64,000 nucleotides of DNA from contig JASANE010005042.1 of assembly GCA_030248225.1 (NCBI GenBank), positions 1-64,000 of the forward strand, in the 5' to 3' direction. The stretch's first letter is position 1; every line of letters starts with the position of its first letter. The notes below the pieces were generated by a model that was given only the letters and a program-made list of their open reading frames with translations, ran no database searches and was not told the origin of the DNA. Of this stretch, positions 13,201-28,200 are shown one piece after another. The stretch is from Trileptium ribeirensis (lineage: Eukaryota; Nematoda; Enoplea; Enoplida; Thoracostomopsidae). Made by a program: the position numbers and the translations under genes.

Positions 13201-16200
13201 AACAAAATAGACACAGATGCTTGTAGCGCTATACACGAAACCTTGAACTAACTACATCCGTGTATTCGTTTCAGAATCTGTTTCGTTCGTTGTATACATG
13301 TTAATTTAACGTATGTCCCTGCCCAGGAATACTAGGACAGTTTTGTTTGGAATACCTGTAGTTGTTGTTATGATGGTACTTAAGACGAGTGATTAATGCG
13401 TCTAGCGAAGGAATAAACTCAGTCTTTGGTGTATTCTTCGTAGGCGTGTTCCTTTGTCAAGAGGGCGCATTCCTCAACTATTTTCGTACCAAATACGTAA
13501 TACTAGGATCTTGGCGACATGCCAAGTGTATGAATTCGGAGAAATGAGAAACTGTAACATAACATACAGTGGAACAACTCATTAAAAATATTTTCCTGTT
13601 ACGAACCAAAGATGTAATTCACCAAAGAATATTTATTAATCTGCTGTTCAATAAGGCATAGATGCAGCAAAACTGATAGTCAGATATCTAATACGCACCC
13701 TACAAAGGTTAACTCTGCCTCAGAACTGCTTACGAATCGTGAACAACATCTATGTAGTCTATGTATATATAAGAATCATAACAAAAGCACAGTAGCACAG
13801 AAAAAATAAACAGAATTTGCTACAGACCGCATGACACTCGTCCCTTCCGCACCGCTCGCCTTGTCTCACCCATAACTACCTCTACACGAAGAGTTATGTC
13901 TAAATACAGTGACGATTTGAAAACAGCACCCACGAAAACTCATATGAACTTATTTTGAGCCACAAATAAATTAATATGCCGTTAGAAGTGGTAATGTCAC
14001 AGATGACTATATATGGCGTCAAGCCCAAATTTAGCCTCAAATACCAATTTACCCAGGGGTCCTACATCAAATCTGGTGACACGTTGCAGGTAGCCCCGTA
14101 TTAGCTCCATCCACACACCAAAATTCTGTCTAATCGCTTGAGTGGTTACATAGCTACACCTCGACAAAGTTTGACCAAAATTTTGGAAATTTGCTCATTT
14201 GCTAAAGTGTCCCATGCCCCATAGGGACCTGACCAAAACAATTTATATATCCATAAATAAAGCTTCCTAGGGCACATATTTCGATATCAAAATGATTCAA
14301 ATCGGCTCAAGGGTTGCCGAGTTAACAAAAGTGACCCATTTTAGCCATGTACCCCTGGGTACCCCCCTTTGGCCCCCTGTGGTGGAAAGTGGGTGGGTCT
14401 AACCAGAACAAAACCCATAAAAAGCACATCTAGAGTATTGTAGCTTTCATATGAGCCCTCACACGTCGATATCGGTTTTGTTGAGATCACGAAGTCCTGT
14501 TTACAGAGAAAAAATGGACGCCCATCTTTTCACCGTAGTGCAGTCTAGTGATATTTCTTCGATTCCGAAGCTAGCGCTTCTACATCTCCGAATTCAATAA
14601 GAACTATCGTAACAAGTTTAGCCTCAGGCAGTTTCTTTAATATCACACAGCTAGTTGAACAATGTTGTTGGAGCTGTGCATAATAATGCCGTATGAGAAT
14701 GTTAGCTCTAAAACCTCTTTCTAAACTAAAAACGAACGATTTATGCAACCAACACCGTATCATTATACCCTACATTTCACTTGTGATTTTTAGAAAGCTG
14801 GCACGACGGCTGCATTACTTCGGAAAATCCCGAGCAACGCAGAAGCTGCGGTGATTTTTGTAGCTCAGCTCGACGAAATATCAATTAGCACGCCATTGGC
14901 TGCGTTTTTTCGTCTGAAGAGCGCTCAGCGATTTCCCGACATTCCTGAAGTATGTTCAGCAATTTATTATGGCGTGTTCACATTGAGTCCGATGCTGTCC
15001 GATCCAACCCGATTCGATTTTCACGTGTGTTTCATATAGAGTATCGCATTGCCGGATTCGCCCGATATGCTCGTTTACTCTATACTAAGTGTTCACAAAG
15101 CGTTCGACAGAGCGTGCTAAATTTTAACCTATCTCGGATACAAACGGGATAGGATGAAGTAGTACCAACAAAATACATATACATACACACGTATACAGTA
15201 GGTATAGAATTGAATTTAGCTCAGGCCACTAGCTTGCAACACTAGTGCACTATCACTGCACAACAGGCCACGTTAAATGACTCATATTGCCGCTACTCCA
15301 TGTATGCTAGTGTGCTTTGGTGCAACATTGCGACGACTAGGCTTTTCAGTTTTTATATGCCTAGTAATATGTTTAATTTGAAAGCTTATCCAGCAAGGTA
15401 TCGAGAGCGTTTAAGTATTTCTTCTTGATAGATCAATTTTGTTTAAAGTTTTGATTCTGACAAAATAATCATAAGCATCGGTGATTCCGTTCTTATTCTC
15501 AGTCTGATTTGGTTCAAAATGTAGATAATATCTCTGTATTGACGTAAAACTTATAAAAATATTATATTTTAATATTTATGTACCTAGACATAGTAAACAC
15601 AAATATATACTATATCAAGGTAATGCGGAGGAAATATATTTCAAAACAAACATGATCTGTAATATTGTTGTTGAAGGTCCCGATACCGACAAGATTCATT
15701 TTCGTACTGCTGGTACCAACCGATCATACCGTGAAGGAAATTGAACTGGTTGGAAGGACAATGGGAACGCTTCTGGTTGATCAGGTAACAATTTTATATA
15801 TGTTTCACTATGGTTTATATCATATTTTTACTCTTGTGTAAATTTCATAGATGTTAGTTACTACTAAAAAGTGAATAATGTCTCACGGTGATTTACAAAT
15901 TAAATAATTTTACATAATATTGTATGTCAACCGGACCTATCATCAAAATAACTGGCCGGTTTTCTTTGTTGGGTGTTATTTGAAACACTGTACGCTTCTT
16001 TAGCATGCACTCTGTTAAAAGTGTACTTAGTGGGTTTCCATCTGACAAGTTATATGTTTTTTGGGTCGGATTCTGTTGCAAAAATTTTGATAGTCTGGTC
16101 AATTTCATAATGTTGTCCCCCATAACTGCCTAAAAACTCCTGGTTTTGTTTCGTCGTTGCCGGTGGTGCTGTATCCAGCGGGCTACAAAAGCAGTTTATA

Positions 16201-19200
16201 TACTCTATGCGTACATGCACGGTGCGAAGCCTAAGTGTAGGGTCATGCTACCTGTCAAGCGGATCGGAGCTTGGCGCTGAGGCGTTCGACGCCTCAGAGA
16301 AATAATCCGCCTCTCCCTTATGAGTATATATGCCTCACTGGCATATGCAGTCCAGCGAAAGTCAAGGCAAACAATCCACAAAAATGACGCTAACTGCACT
16401 AGTATGGTTTGGGAACGGACTGGTAATGAACTAGCAAAGGCACCGATTTACTCTTACAATTTGGGGCCTGAAAAAAAATTCTGCTAGTTCGGGTGCAGGA
16501 TTAATGGCGGTAGACAAGCGTATTGAGTAGCATATAAATAATTATGAATCACGCCTGTCACATCGCATGGTTGAATGTAGACCTCAGTGGCAGCTGAAAA
16601 CTTAACTGGAGATTGATTGCAATCGATTTTTAGGCAAGTAAACTTAAGCAAACTCAGTAAAAAGTTGTTATCCGGATGTTTGACGAACGTAATGCTTATG
16701 ATTATATAAACTGACATCCAATGCGCTTGCTGACTAGATAAGCTGCGTTTTAGCAGCGGGCTTTGAATATATTTTGGGAATCACTATTTTATTGCTTTTT
16801 TCACTGACGACCACTGTTAAACTTTCTCATACCGCATTACGTTTACAATGCTAACTTTTGTTTTATTTAGATATTTTCAAGCGTTGCCTACAAAGCAAGA
16901 AGTGTTGCGGATATGTGCTATGGTGTTGACGAATTTTTGAGTCAAGTAGCAGTTGTTCCTGCAGGAAAATGGAATCCTAATTCACGATGGGAACCTTCCG
17001 AAGAAGCTCGAACAGTATGTTTAGGCGTGACTATAGGCTTATTTCGTTTGCGTTTTTAGATGCTTCGAACATTGTAAGCTAGTTTCATGTTACATTTGAT
17101 TTGTAAACCAACCCGTCTGCAATTATTTTAGTCAAATCTTAGTGTTTATATAAGTTTTGCGAATAGTTTATACATTATTTACAAAAATATAATTTGCACA
17201 TTTAAAATTATTTTAATATACTCGATTTTTTGCAAATTATTAATCCACAATATCTCACGCAGATGGCATAAAACTTGGTTAGATTTTTAAAACTTTCTAT
17301 ACACTCGCAACTCAAATAAAGGATTAGTGTTATTTCTGCGCGTTAATTACACATTTCGGCGGTTAGATGTTTGGCATGCATTAAGTCGGTCGAGCATTGT
17401 GTTATGGGAGTATCAAAAATTTTGAAAAATAGACATGAAAATTCTCAGATTAAACCAAGGTCATACAGATCAGACTAAATCCGTATCATATAAAATTATG
17501 TAACATATACTTATTTTACAGTATCAAATTCGTTTTAAATGAAAACTGCCTTATATGCGAGACATGCGCAGTTCAAAAAATAGCTCGCAACATGCTATGG
17601 CTGTAGAATTTATATAATATTCTACTACGCAATTTAACCCATCTTTTGGTAATACTAGTGGAAACTTACTCTACGATTTAAAATTCAAATTTAACGCTTC
17701 ATTTATTACCATTTGGAGGAGAACGTAGTCTCGTTAGAAAAAAGATCAGGTTAGAACGGGGGGTTCTGGGTGGGGGCACTTGTAGCCTCCTGACTTTGGC
17801 TTAGTATAGTGATCTTCCCCTTAGCTTAGGTTACGGCTTGGGCTTAGTATGTCGAGAAAGGGGTGCTTTAGTTACGTCCAAATTTGTGTCTCATGTTGAA
17901 AACCAAATTATGAATTAGTCTTTTTTCAGGACAGGAGATGTAATTACTTGTTTATATTTGTTGCAATGTTACTTAAACTTCCAAACGGTAAAACTACAAC
18001 AATACATTCACCGGGGTTTACTCCTCAGCGATTATTAAACATGCGCAGTAATATTTCAGCTCGTGAGAAAGCCAGGCAAAGAACCAACTCGGCGAATGAG
18101 TATTTTGCCCCATCGTGAGAGCCCGAATGCTGTTCCAGAAGAGCTTCAACGTACCGGAAGGTGAGAATTTGTATTGCCATAAGATACAATACTTCGCTAC
18201 GGCATCTTTTCATTTCATTTCATAATAGCAAAGTTTATGGAACAATTAGTTCACAAAAACATTTTGCAATGATATGTAAGATTTGTAGCAAAAACTTAAA
18301 TGATGAACTCTTATATTAAGGTTATTTGTGCCATATTTTCGCTTTGTAATTATCATGTTTCAAATACCTTAAATTCCATCATTTCCACATTTTATATGCC
18401 GTTGCACCATGCAGATATCTTTGAACATATAACATTGGTGTTCAATATAATTTTCACGTCCTTTATACGTTCGTTGTGTATGTATTTATGATGTGAATGT
18501 TATTTTTATATTTTTTGTTTAGAATTTTTGGCGGTCTCGTTGAAGATATTAAGCGAAAACTGCCGTTCTATCCGTCTGATTTTACCGACGCTTTTCGAGC
18601 GTCTAGTATAACTCAAATAGCTGCTGGGTCAATTTTTCTTTTCTTCGCCAATATCACAAAAATTATTACGTTTGGCGGCGTAATGGAGTCGATGTTGGAC
18701 GCTAATATGGTACGATCTAAGTTTATTACAAATGATGCTGAGAAAATACGTTGCTAGTCATGCACGCGGCGTGGGTAGCATTGCATAGTTTATGTAATAC
18801 TTGTTCCTAATATATGCGTTATCCATACATTTTGGAGGCAAATTCGTGCATTTTTGCACCTAACGGAAAGATATGGCACTTTCATGGAGTTTAATGTTAA
18901 CCCATGTATATGCATGCGCGTTTGTGCAGCGGAAGGGGTGTAACTCGGACTGTTTTGAATGTGTCACCGAACTATCTACGTCGCAAAATTGGGGATTCGA
19001 TTTACCCTTACCATAAAATTGGAGGATCGATGTCTTTTGAGCCGCTACAAATGAAGGGATGTGCTGAGGGAGGAGGGGTGCAGTGACGGTGGTGACCAAG
19101 AATGTTTACCATTCTTCCCAATTTTTTCCTTGTGATTTTATCTGTTTTCCCCAGTTTTTCTCTATTTTTTGTAATTTACTCAGGATTACCAAAATTGTAT

Positions 19201-22200
19201 GCGGGCTTCTGGGAGCGAGGAGTGAATCAGTACGAGAAGGGGACGGGGCTTTAGGGTCCGGAAGAAATATGGCTTGGGGGTTTCACTCTTGGGAGATATC
19301 TGCCTACGCCGGCTATGGATACTATGACCTATTTATAAATTTCTGAAATCAATCTCAAATTAAGTGTGAAAACTAATCAGTATTTTGTATTCCAGGAAAT
19401 GTGTTCCCATTCAATACCATCATTCGTAGTGTCTGATTAGTTATAAAAATAACAATTTTCGGCTTCAAATTATGAATGCTGAATTATATTGATTTTGATT
19501 CTGTACACGTACTCTTTTCAAAAATAGGACAATTATAGTAATAACTGACGTATTGCACAGTACAAAAATGTTTACGCCGGTGGTACATTGAAACAGACAG
19601 ACTTTCCTTGCTATGGTTTTATAGGCTTTTAAATTTTAGACACTAGGCTCATGTCACCGTTAGGGGTTGGACGATTTTAAAGACTTAAATTTTAAGCACC
19701 TTATGCTTACTAAATAGAGTTCATCAAGGTATTTCAGGTAGTAAACGTGGAAGCTACTGAATTGAAACAAGTTTTAAATAGTTTTATTTTAAAGCCTACA
19801 ACGTACCAGGTGGTGTACTTATAAATGTAGAAATGTGGTTTTTAATTTCATACAAATGTGAAGCATACGGATTGCAATATTTTTTGTGCGTTTGATTGTT
19901 TGAGGCAGCGTTGGAAAATCTTCTATCCGGTGGAATTTGCGGCGTTATCTATGCGCTGTTTTCCGGACAGCCGCTTTGTGTTTTATCCGCAACGGGACCG
20001 ACTTTGGTGTTCGAATTCATTGTGTACAAATTCTGCAAGTAAGAAGTTGTTTAGATAAAATTATAGGTTCTTTTCCATTATCCTCCATCCCGAATTTGGT
20101 TAATTTTGAAGATACAGAGCTGATTTTGGTACCAATCTATTCAGCTCGATGAGGTGGTTCAGAAAATACTCATTTTGCTCATATCCCTGAAAATTTTTCT
20201 TCCTATTTTTTGAGGTCTCATTTGGGTTTTCCTAGGGAGCCCAGAATTTTTTTCTTCGGAATATGGTCATGTTTGGTACCATTCGTCGCGGCTTGATGAG
20301 AGAAATTTACTGTGTAGTATATTGAAATCTACACTACCGTTAGAAAGTTATGAGGGCTCAAGTAACCCTAAGTGCGGTACGTTATGACGTTAGAACAAGC
20401 AACAGCTTAGAGCGGGGGTTCAGGGGACGGCATCCCCCAGACTTAGTCTTAGGCTTAGTGTATGTCTCATATATAGACCTTAGCTTAGGCTAAGACGAAG
20501 GCTTAGGCTAAGTATATCGAGAAAGGCATGGCTGCATTTTATTTTCGCCCCTTAGGGTTACTTGGGCCATCATAACATTCTAACGGTATTCTAGATTTCA
20601 ATATGCTACACACCAGTAAATTTCCCTCATCAAGCCGAGTCGAATGGTACCAGACATGACCATATTCCGAAAAAAATATTTTTGGGCTCCCAAGGGAGAC
20701 CCAAATCTAAAAAATCGAAAAAAATTTTTTCAGGAATATGGGTAAAGTGAGTATTTTCTGAACCGCCTTATCGAGCTGAATAGATTGGTACCAAAATTAG
20801 CTCTGTATCTTCAAAATTGACCAAATTCGGGTTGGGCGATAATGGAAAGAACCAAATTATATGCATATTTCTGTGCTAGTTACTTTTTATATTGTTTACA
20901 TTCTTGCATGTTTCTTGTCTATATATGTGAACGTTTTTCCCTTACATTTTTCGACAACCCTGGGAGATTTTTCTCTGTAGTTGATCGCCGAGATGTAACT
21001 AGTTCGTTTCATACCAGAACTTTGCAGCCCATTTTGAAATGTGAATTTTTGTTAACACAAATGATTTTACTTCTTAATATGCTCATGCTAACAGCGGTGA
21101 GTTTGGCACTATTGCTTTAAAATATTGAAACGTTGAACTTTTATGCATATGAATCAATTATAGTTGCGAGTAAAAACAAATCGAACCAGTTATTGCAAAA
21201 AACAGACTAATAACAGTCTGATACTAGCTTGAAAAAATGTTGTTACTTTGTAGTCTAATATGAGATCACGATAGATGCAGCTCCGTATTTTAGTGACACT
21301 AAAACACGAGACAAACAGAACAAACTGTTCCAAAACGATTAATAACAGCGAAATAAATGAGAATTTTCTTTCAAATTACTGTATCGACTAGGTGTTCCGT
21401 AGTTTCAAACATGTGAACACATGAATGATAGCATACGCCGTAAATCAGCACAGAATATCAAAGTTAAGAGAAATGCTGTCAATTATTCCACGGTAGAAAC
21501 CAATACGTACGGAATTTTCACACCAAACAGGATGTTTTTTCATTGTACATTTGCCAAAAAGATTACCAACTTGATTTTACGCCTGTACATATAAGATAGC
21601 CGACATCCGTTAAAATCTTTGTCACCGCACGTCATGTCATTTGTTACATAATATATTTAAAAATCTACATATGCCAATTTCCTTAATGAAAGAGTGCTGG
21701 TGTTAAATACTGTTCGGTAATTGTTAGGATGATTTTATTATTGTTAGACTTCTTAAGCTACACCGTAAACGGCCTTTCTGTGGTATCGCTTACAAATATG
21801 CCATATATGATTTCATGTTACCGTTGCAGACCTGATTATTTAACCTTGGGTCGACATTATACATTGTACATATGGTTTTGACAAGCTCTATAGAGCAACA
21901 CAACCATTTATATAGTTTATAATCATTATATGGTGGAGGTACGAGGTCCCAGGGGGATAGGCGGAGGGAGGTCGTCGCGAATTTTTGCAATTTTCGAATT
22001 TTTTTGGGATTCAAAATTTTTGCCAATTTTTCCATGATTTTTGCAATAATTCCCCAGTTTTTTTGCCAATTTTCCACCGATTTGTGCACCTTGCTCTCAA
22101 TTTTTTGCGTATTTTCCTCGATTTTTGCGAAAGTTTTCCTAATTCCTTCGGCGCGGAGGGGAGTGACAGGGGTTCTCAGACTACATGGCAAAAGGATCGG

Positions 22201-25200
22201 CAATCGGTTCGACGGGAGTCCGATCCCCCGGCGGCATAATTCTTCCTCTTCCTTCTATAAACATGTATGGCCTATATTTGAGTTCTAGTTTTTGTTTAAG
22301 AGACCGTCAATGGCCATTCCTTGTGTTTCGCTTCTGGGTTGGCACATGGACAGCGGCTATAATTATGTTGCTAATCGCGTTCGATGCAAGTGTAATGGTT
22401 GCATGGATTACAAAATTTACAGAAGAAGCTTTCGCCACGTTGATCTCTGTTATTTTCATAATTCAAGCCATTGAAGAGCTGTTTCATATTATTCATGACG
22501 CTCCACTGACACCGGATCCACAGGTTGGCAGAGTTACGATATCCATCTTCTATAACTTAGTTCAATTTTTTTTTACTTTTGTTCAAATAAACGTTATTAA
22601 CATGCCAACAATTTAACAAATGCCCGTCAGTTAACATGCTTCCAGGTTGTGTTTTCACTTTGTCATGTACGCTTATCCTATGGTTTTCTCTATATTCTAG
22701 CGTGATATTTTGAGTTTGACTGTCTTGTTTATGAATATTTCTAAAAATCTTGAAATGACGAAGACCCTTTAGTCTGCGCATCCAAGGGATACGTTAGACT
22801 GCGCCTAGTCAATGGTGTGAGTGGCTAATACTCGATGTATGGTAGGGCAAAAATAGAAACGATTTAAAAAGTTAAATACATCATTTTACAAGGTAGTCCA
22901 GATTGAAAGGTGCAAACTATGTCTTCAAATCAATGCTTTAGATACACCGTTTAGGCAAACAGATGTCACATGCCTTTGGTCAGACACATTGGCTTTAACA
23001 ATGTATGAGTTTCATCGCAGCAGCAGAAGGTAGGCAGTAAAAAATCGATCCGGACTATGTCCCAAATATAGATTTTGCATGACCTGCTCTTGTGATTGGA
23101 GTTGTCATTCACCAAAATCTATACACAATCGTAAATGTGTTATGAGTTAGATGTATCATTTGGATACTGTTACTCGAATTGCATGTATAAAAACGTTACA
23201 TTTTTGAAGAATTCAACAATTAGCAATGTTAACTACATAACATAGATATCTCGGTGCTTACAACAGATTCCTATGCTTAACATAAACGTTTCGTGACGAA
23301 TGGTTTCTTTGCTATGCTCTTAACTTGGTATTATAAACTTTGCGGCTGATGTGCTCTGTTACTCGCACTCTTCATAACTTTTAACATAAACGTTTCGTGA
23401 CGAATGGTTTCTTTGCTATGCTCTTAACTTGGTATTATAAACTTTCCTGACGCCCCCAAAATGGTTTCTTTGCTATGCTCTTAACTTGGTATTATAAACT
23501 TTGCGGCTGATGTGCTCTGTTACTCGCACTCTTCATAACTTTTAACATAAACGTTTCGTGACGAATGGTTTCTTTGCTATGCTCTTAACTTGGTATTATA
23601 AACTTTGCGGCTGATGTGCTCTGTTACTCGCACTCTTCATAACTTTTAACATAAACGTTTCGTGACGAATGGTTTCTTTGCTATGCTCTTAACTTGGTAT
23701 TATAAACTTTGCGGCTGATGTGCTCTGTTACTCGCACTCTTCATAACTTTTAACATAAACGTTTCGTGACGAATGGTTTCTTTGCTATGCTCTTAACTTG
23801 GTATTATAAACTTTGCGGCTGATGTGCTCTGTTACTCGCACTCTTCATAACTTTTAACATAAACGTTTCGTGACGAATGGTTTCTTTGCTATGCTCTTAA
23901 CTTGGTATTATAAACTTTGCGGCTGATGTGCTCTGTTACTCGCACTCTTCATAACTTTTAACATAAACGTTTCGTGACGAATGGTTTCTTTGCTATGCTC
24001 TTAACTTGGTATTATAAACTTTGCGGCTGATGTGCTCTGTTACTCGCACTCTTCATAACTTTTAACATAAACGTTTCGTGACGAATGGTTTCTTTGCTAT
24101 GCTCTTAACTTGGTATTATAAACTTTGCGGCTGATGTGCTCTGTTACTCGCACTCTTCATAACTTTTAACATAAACGTTTCGTGACGAATGGTTTCTTTG
24201 CTATGCTCTTAACTTGGTATTATAAACTTTGCGGCTGATGTGCTCTGTTACTCGCACTCTTCATAACTTTTAACATAAACGTTTCGTGACGAATGGTTTC
24301 TTTGCTATGCTCTTAACTTGGTATTATAAACTTTGCGGCTGATGTGCTCTGTTACTCGCACTCTTCATAACTTTTAACATAAACGTTTCGTGACGAATGG
24401 TTTCTTTGCTATGCTCTTAACTTGGTATTATAAACTTTGCGGCTGATGTGCTCTGTTACTCGCACTCTTCATAACTTTTAACATAAACGTTTCGTGACGA
24501 ATGGTTTCTTTGCTATGCTCTTAACTTGGTATTATAAACTTTGCGGCTGATGTGCTCTGTTACTCGCACTCTTCATAACTTTTAACATAAACGTTTCGTG
24601 ACGAATGGTTTCTTTGCTATGCTCTTAACTTGGTATTATAAACTTTGCGGCTGATGTGCTCTGTTACTCGCACTCTTCATAACTTTTAACATAAACGTTT
24701 CGTGACGAATGGTTTCTTTGCTATGCTCTTAACTTGGTATTATAAACTTTGCGGCTGATGTGCTCTGTTACTCGCACTCTTCATAACTTTTAACATAAAC
24801 GTTTCGTGACGAATGGTTTCTTTGCTATGCTCTTAACTTGGTATTATAAACTTTGCGGCTGATGTGCTCTGTTACTCGCACTCTTCATAACTTTTAACAT
24901 AAACGTTTCGTGACGAATGGTTTCTTTGCTATGCTCTTAACTTGGTATTATAAACTTTGCGGCTGATGTGCTCTGTTACTCGCACTCTTCATAACTTTTA
25001 ACATAAACGTTTCGTGACGAATGGTTTCTTTGCTATGCTCTTAACTTGGTATTATAAACTTTGCGGCTGATGTGCTCTGTTACTCGTACTCTTCATAACT
25101 TTTAACATAAACGTTTCGTGACGAATGGTTTCTTTGCTATGCTCTTAACTTGGTATTATAAACTTTGCGGCTGATGTGCTCTGTTACTCGCACTCTTCAT

Positions 25201-28200
25201 AACTTTTAACATAAACGTTTCGTGACGAATGGTTTCTTTGCTATGCTCTTAACTTGGTATTATAAACTTTGCGGCTGATGTGCTCTGTTACTCGCACTCT
25301 TCATAACTTTTAACATAAACGTTTCGTGACGAATGGTTTCTTTGCTATGCTCTTAACTTGGTATTATAAACTTTGCGGCTGATGTGCTCTGTTACTCGCA
25401 CTCTTCATAACTTTTAACATAAACGTTTCGTGACGAATGGTTTCTTTGCTATGCTCTTAACTTGGTATTATAAACTTTGCGGCTGATGTGCTCTGTTACT
25501 CGCACTCTTCATAACTTTTAACATAAACGTTTCGTGACGAATGGTTTCTTTGCTATGCTCTTAACTTGGTATTATAAACTTTGCGGCTGATGTGCTCTGT
25601 TACTCGCACTCTTCATAACTTTTAACATAAACGTTTCGTGACGAATGGTTTCTTTGCTATGCTCTTAACTTGGTATTATAAACTTTGCGGCTGGTGTGCT
25701 CTGTTACTCGTACTCTTCATAACATTTTAGCTTTGGACATTTTTATTGACATTGGTATATAATGTTTTCTTGCTGCAATTAAATAAATATTTTTTATTAT
25801 AATTGTGATTAACGATCTATAGAAAATTATGTCAATATTAGGCAATTGTAGAAAGATGACACATTATGACATTAATACGACATTTTTGTTCTTAGGGTTT
25901 GCTGGATGATCCATGCCATTGCACGAACGCGTCCTCAATGAACCAGTCGTATATAATTAAATCATCGATGATATCGAGTAAGTTTAAAACCTCTTTTTTC
26001 TTGGCCCTGCGGACAATTTGTGAAAGGTAAATTTGCATATTAATGGCGTACTCACAAATTTTGAACATTTTGCCTCACGACTTTGAGAGCGATAAATGAC
26101 ATTAAAGGATGCCGAAGCTCTACTAACTCATATCTGTGCCAAATGGGTCATTACCAGGTTAACAGTCAAGATATGTTTAATTTTGGTTTAAAAATGTGGG
26201 CTTTCACAAGCTTATTTCGTTATAAAATGTGAATCAGGCATAAAACCGTGAGTATATTAATGATACCATAGCAGACATATAACGTTAGTATTAGGTAGTA
26301 ATCCTAAATCACACCATCTTTTTCTATGCAACTGCCGATAACTCCAACTTTTCTACTAACTTCGACCCAACACAGAACTACACAATTGTTTTCCCTGGCA
26401 TAGAGGATGTTTTGATATTTATGCTGTAAACTGTCTTTCTAAAAGGCACAAGCACCATTAAAATTTAAACCAGGTTGTACCAGCCAATACCAGTTTACAT
26501 ATGGAGCACCTCGGTCGGCGAATTATCACCGGAAAATTTGCCTTTAATAACTGTTACTTGATGGACAAAAATATGAGCAAATAAACGCAAAATACATCTG
26601 GATACATAGCTATGTATGTAATAAACAAGCATATATTAATCGCCACAAGATACAACTCAGAAAGCAATGTGTACGTTCATTTGGACCGCCGGTGTCACAC
26701 CTTCAGTTAGAAATATCTAAAAAAGTAAAAGGCGCAACAAGGGGAAGCTTTTTTTGTTCAAACACTATAACGGGTTATCCTATTTTCTATAAAGTTGCAG
26801 ATTTGGTACAAAACTTACGAATTTTCCTGAATAGAGTGTACTAAAATTCCGACGGTAACTGGAGAAATGGCAACATGTTTTGATCTAGACTAGACTAATT
26901 GGTTTTGACGACATTATTGTCTTGTAAATGGAATTATTTGGTTTATGTATATCATTACTACAAGTATGACTTATGTCATTTTCACTATGAAAATCAATAG
27001 ACCAAGCTTAATGCTTGCCAGGTTATTGCCGAGAACACCATTTGCGCGGGTTTAAGTTTATATAATAACTTAGTACTTGAGAAACAGTTCCAAATGTTTT
27101 GCCATAACGTATTAATATTTTTGTTAAAGTTGAAAAAATGTTTCAGATTGCACCGAACGCGGTGGTGCAGCAGTCGGGGCTCAGTGCTTGTTTTTTCCCG
27201 ATGTCTTTCTGTTTTGTGTTCTCCTGTTTATTGGCACATTTACGATTGCCTACGGTCTGAAACACTTTAGAAACTCCGGCTATTTTCCGTCGAGGGTAAA
27301 TTTGTTTGTTTTCAACCATTGCACGAGTTAGATAAATTTATGTTTCAGCAAATAATTGTAGTTTTTATCTTAAAATAGTACGTTATTGAAAGAAAAAGCA
27401 GAGGCAGGACGTTGAATATAATACACTAGCTTTGTTTTATATACGTGTCTCCTCAGAGAAGAACGAAACATGCCTGTTCTTTGGCCTAAATTTCGGCTGT
27501 TCTGTCAATGTCGTTTGCATGACGTTAAATTTGCGCACAGAATATCCACAAAAACTGATAACTTCCTTACGAGACAAATTGAGTTCACATTTCTGCTTAT
27601 ACCGCTATCTGACTGAGACATACATCTTCTTAGGGTGTGGGACTTGGCACATGTTTGCAAATTATATGTACATCGGTGTGTGAAAAACACAAAGTTTACA
27701 CACGTACAACACACATGTATTAATGTATTATGTTAGTTTCTAATGAAATTGTGCTCATCGTACATCATGTAAATAGAGCAACGATAGCTCGATGAAATTC
27801 CAAGCCACAGGGTAAATTTGGATTCACTACTTGAAAGACTGAAAAGCTAAACCCAAAAACTGGATACGAAATCTTGAAGCCTAGCTATGTAATAAAACAG
27901 CGATATGTTTAACGCCACAAGATATAATTCGAAAACCAACGGAAATTCGTTACCGCACATTTAGCTTCGTTGTAGCCTGGATTATTAATAGGCACAGCCA
28001 GGAACTGACTGGTTGCTGCAAAATAATATGTGTTGTACCTTTCTTTTAGAAAGACGTTGGTTTTATACAAAATACTGCAATTTCGCTAATTCAGTGTACT
28101 AATGCCGAACAGTGGTTGGGGAAACTTAACTGGATTGAAATTATTAAAATTATTCTACGTTTTTGGAAGTATTGAACCTCATAAGTATTTGAAATATTCT

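Noticed and set aside
21790..22203. 137-codon minus-strand frame with a Lys/Ile-rich coiled-coil look
   Set aside because: It is the translation of the degenerate TTTTTGCCAATTTTCC array inside SLC4 intron 12; overlapping frames on the other strand are equally open.
23278..25725. CRISPR array
   Set aside because: The whole 104-bp unit is repeated without unique spacers, and the context is a eukaryotic intron. The same applies to the 22-bp and 151-bp arrays.
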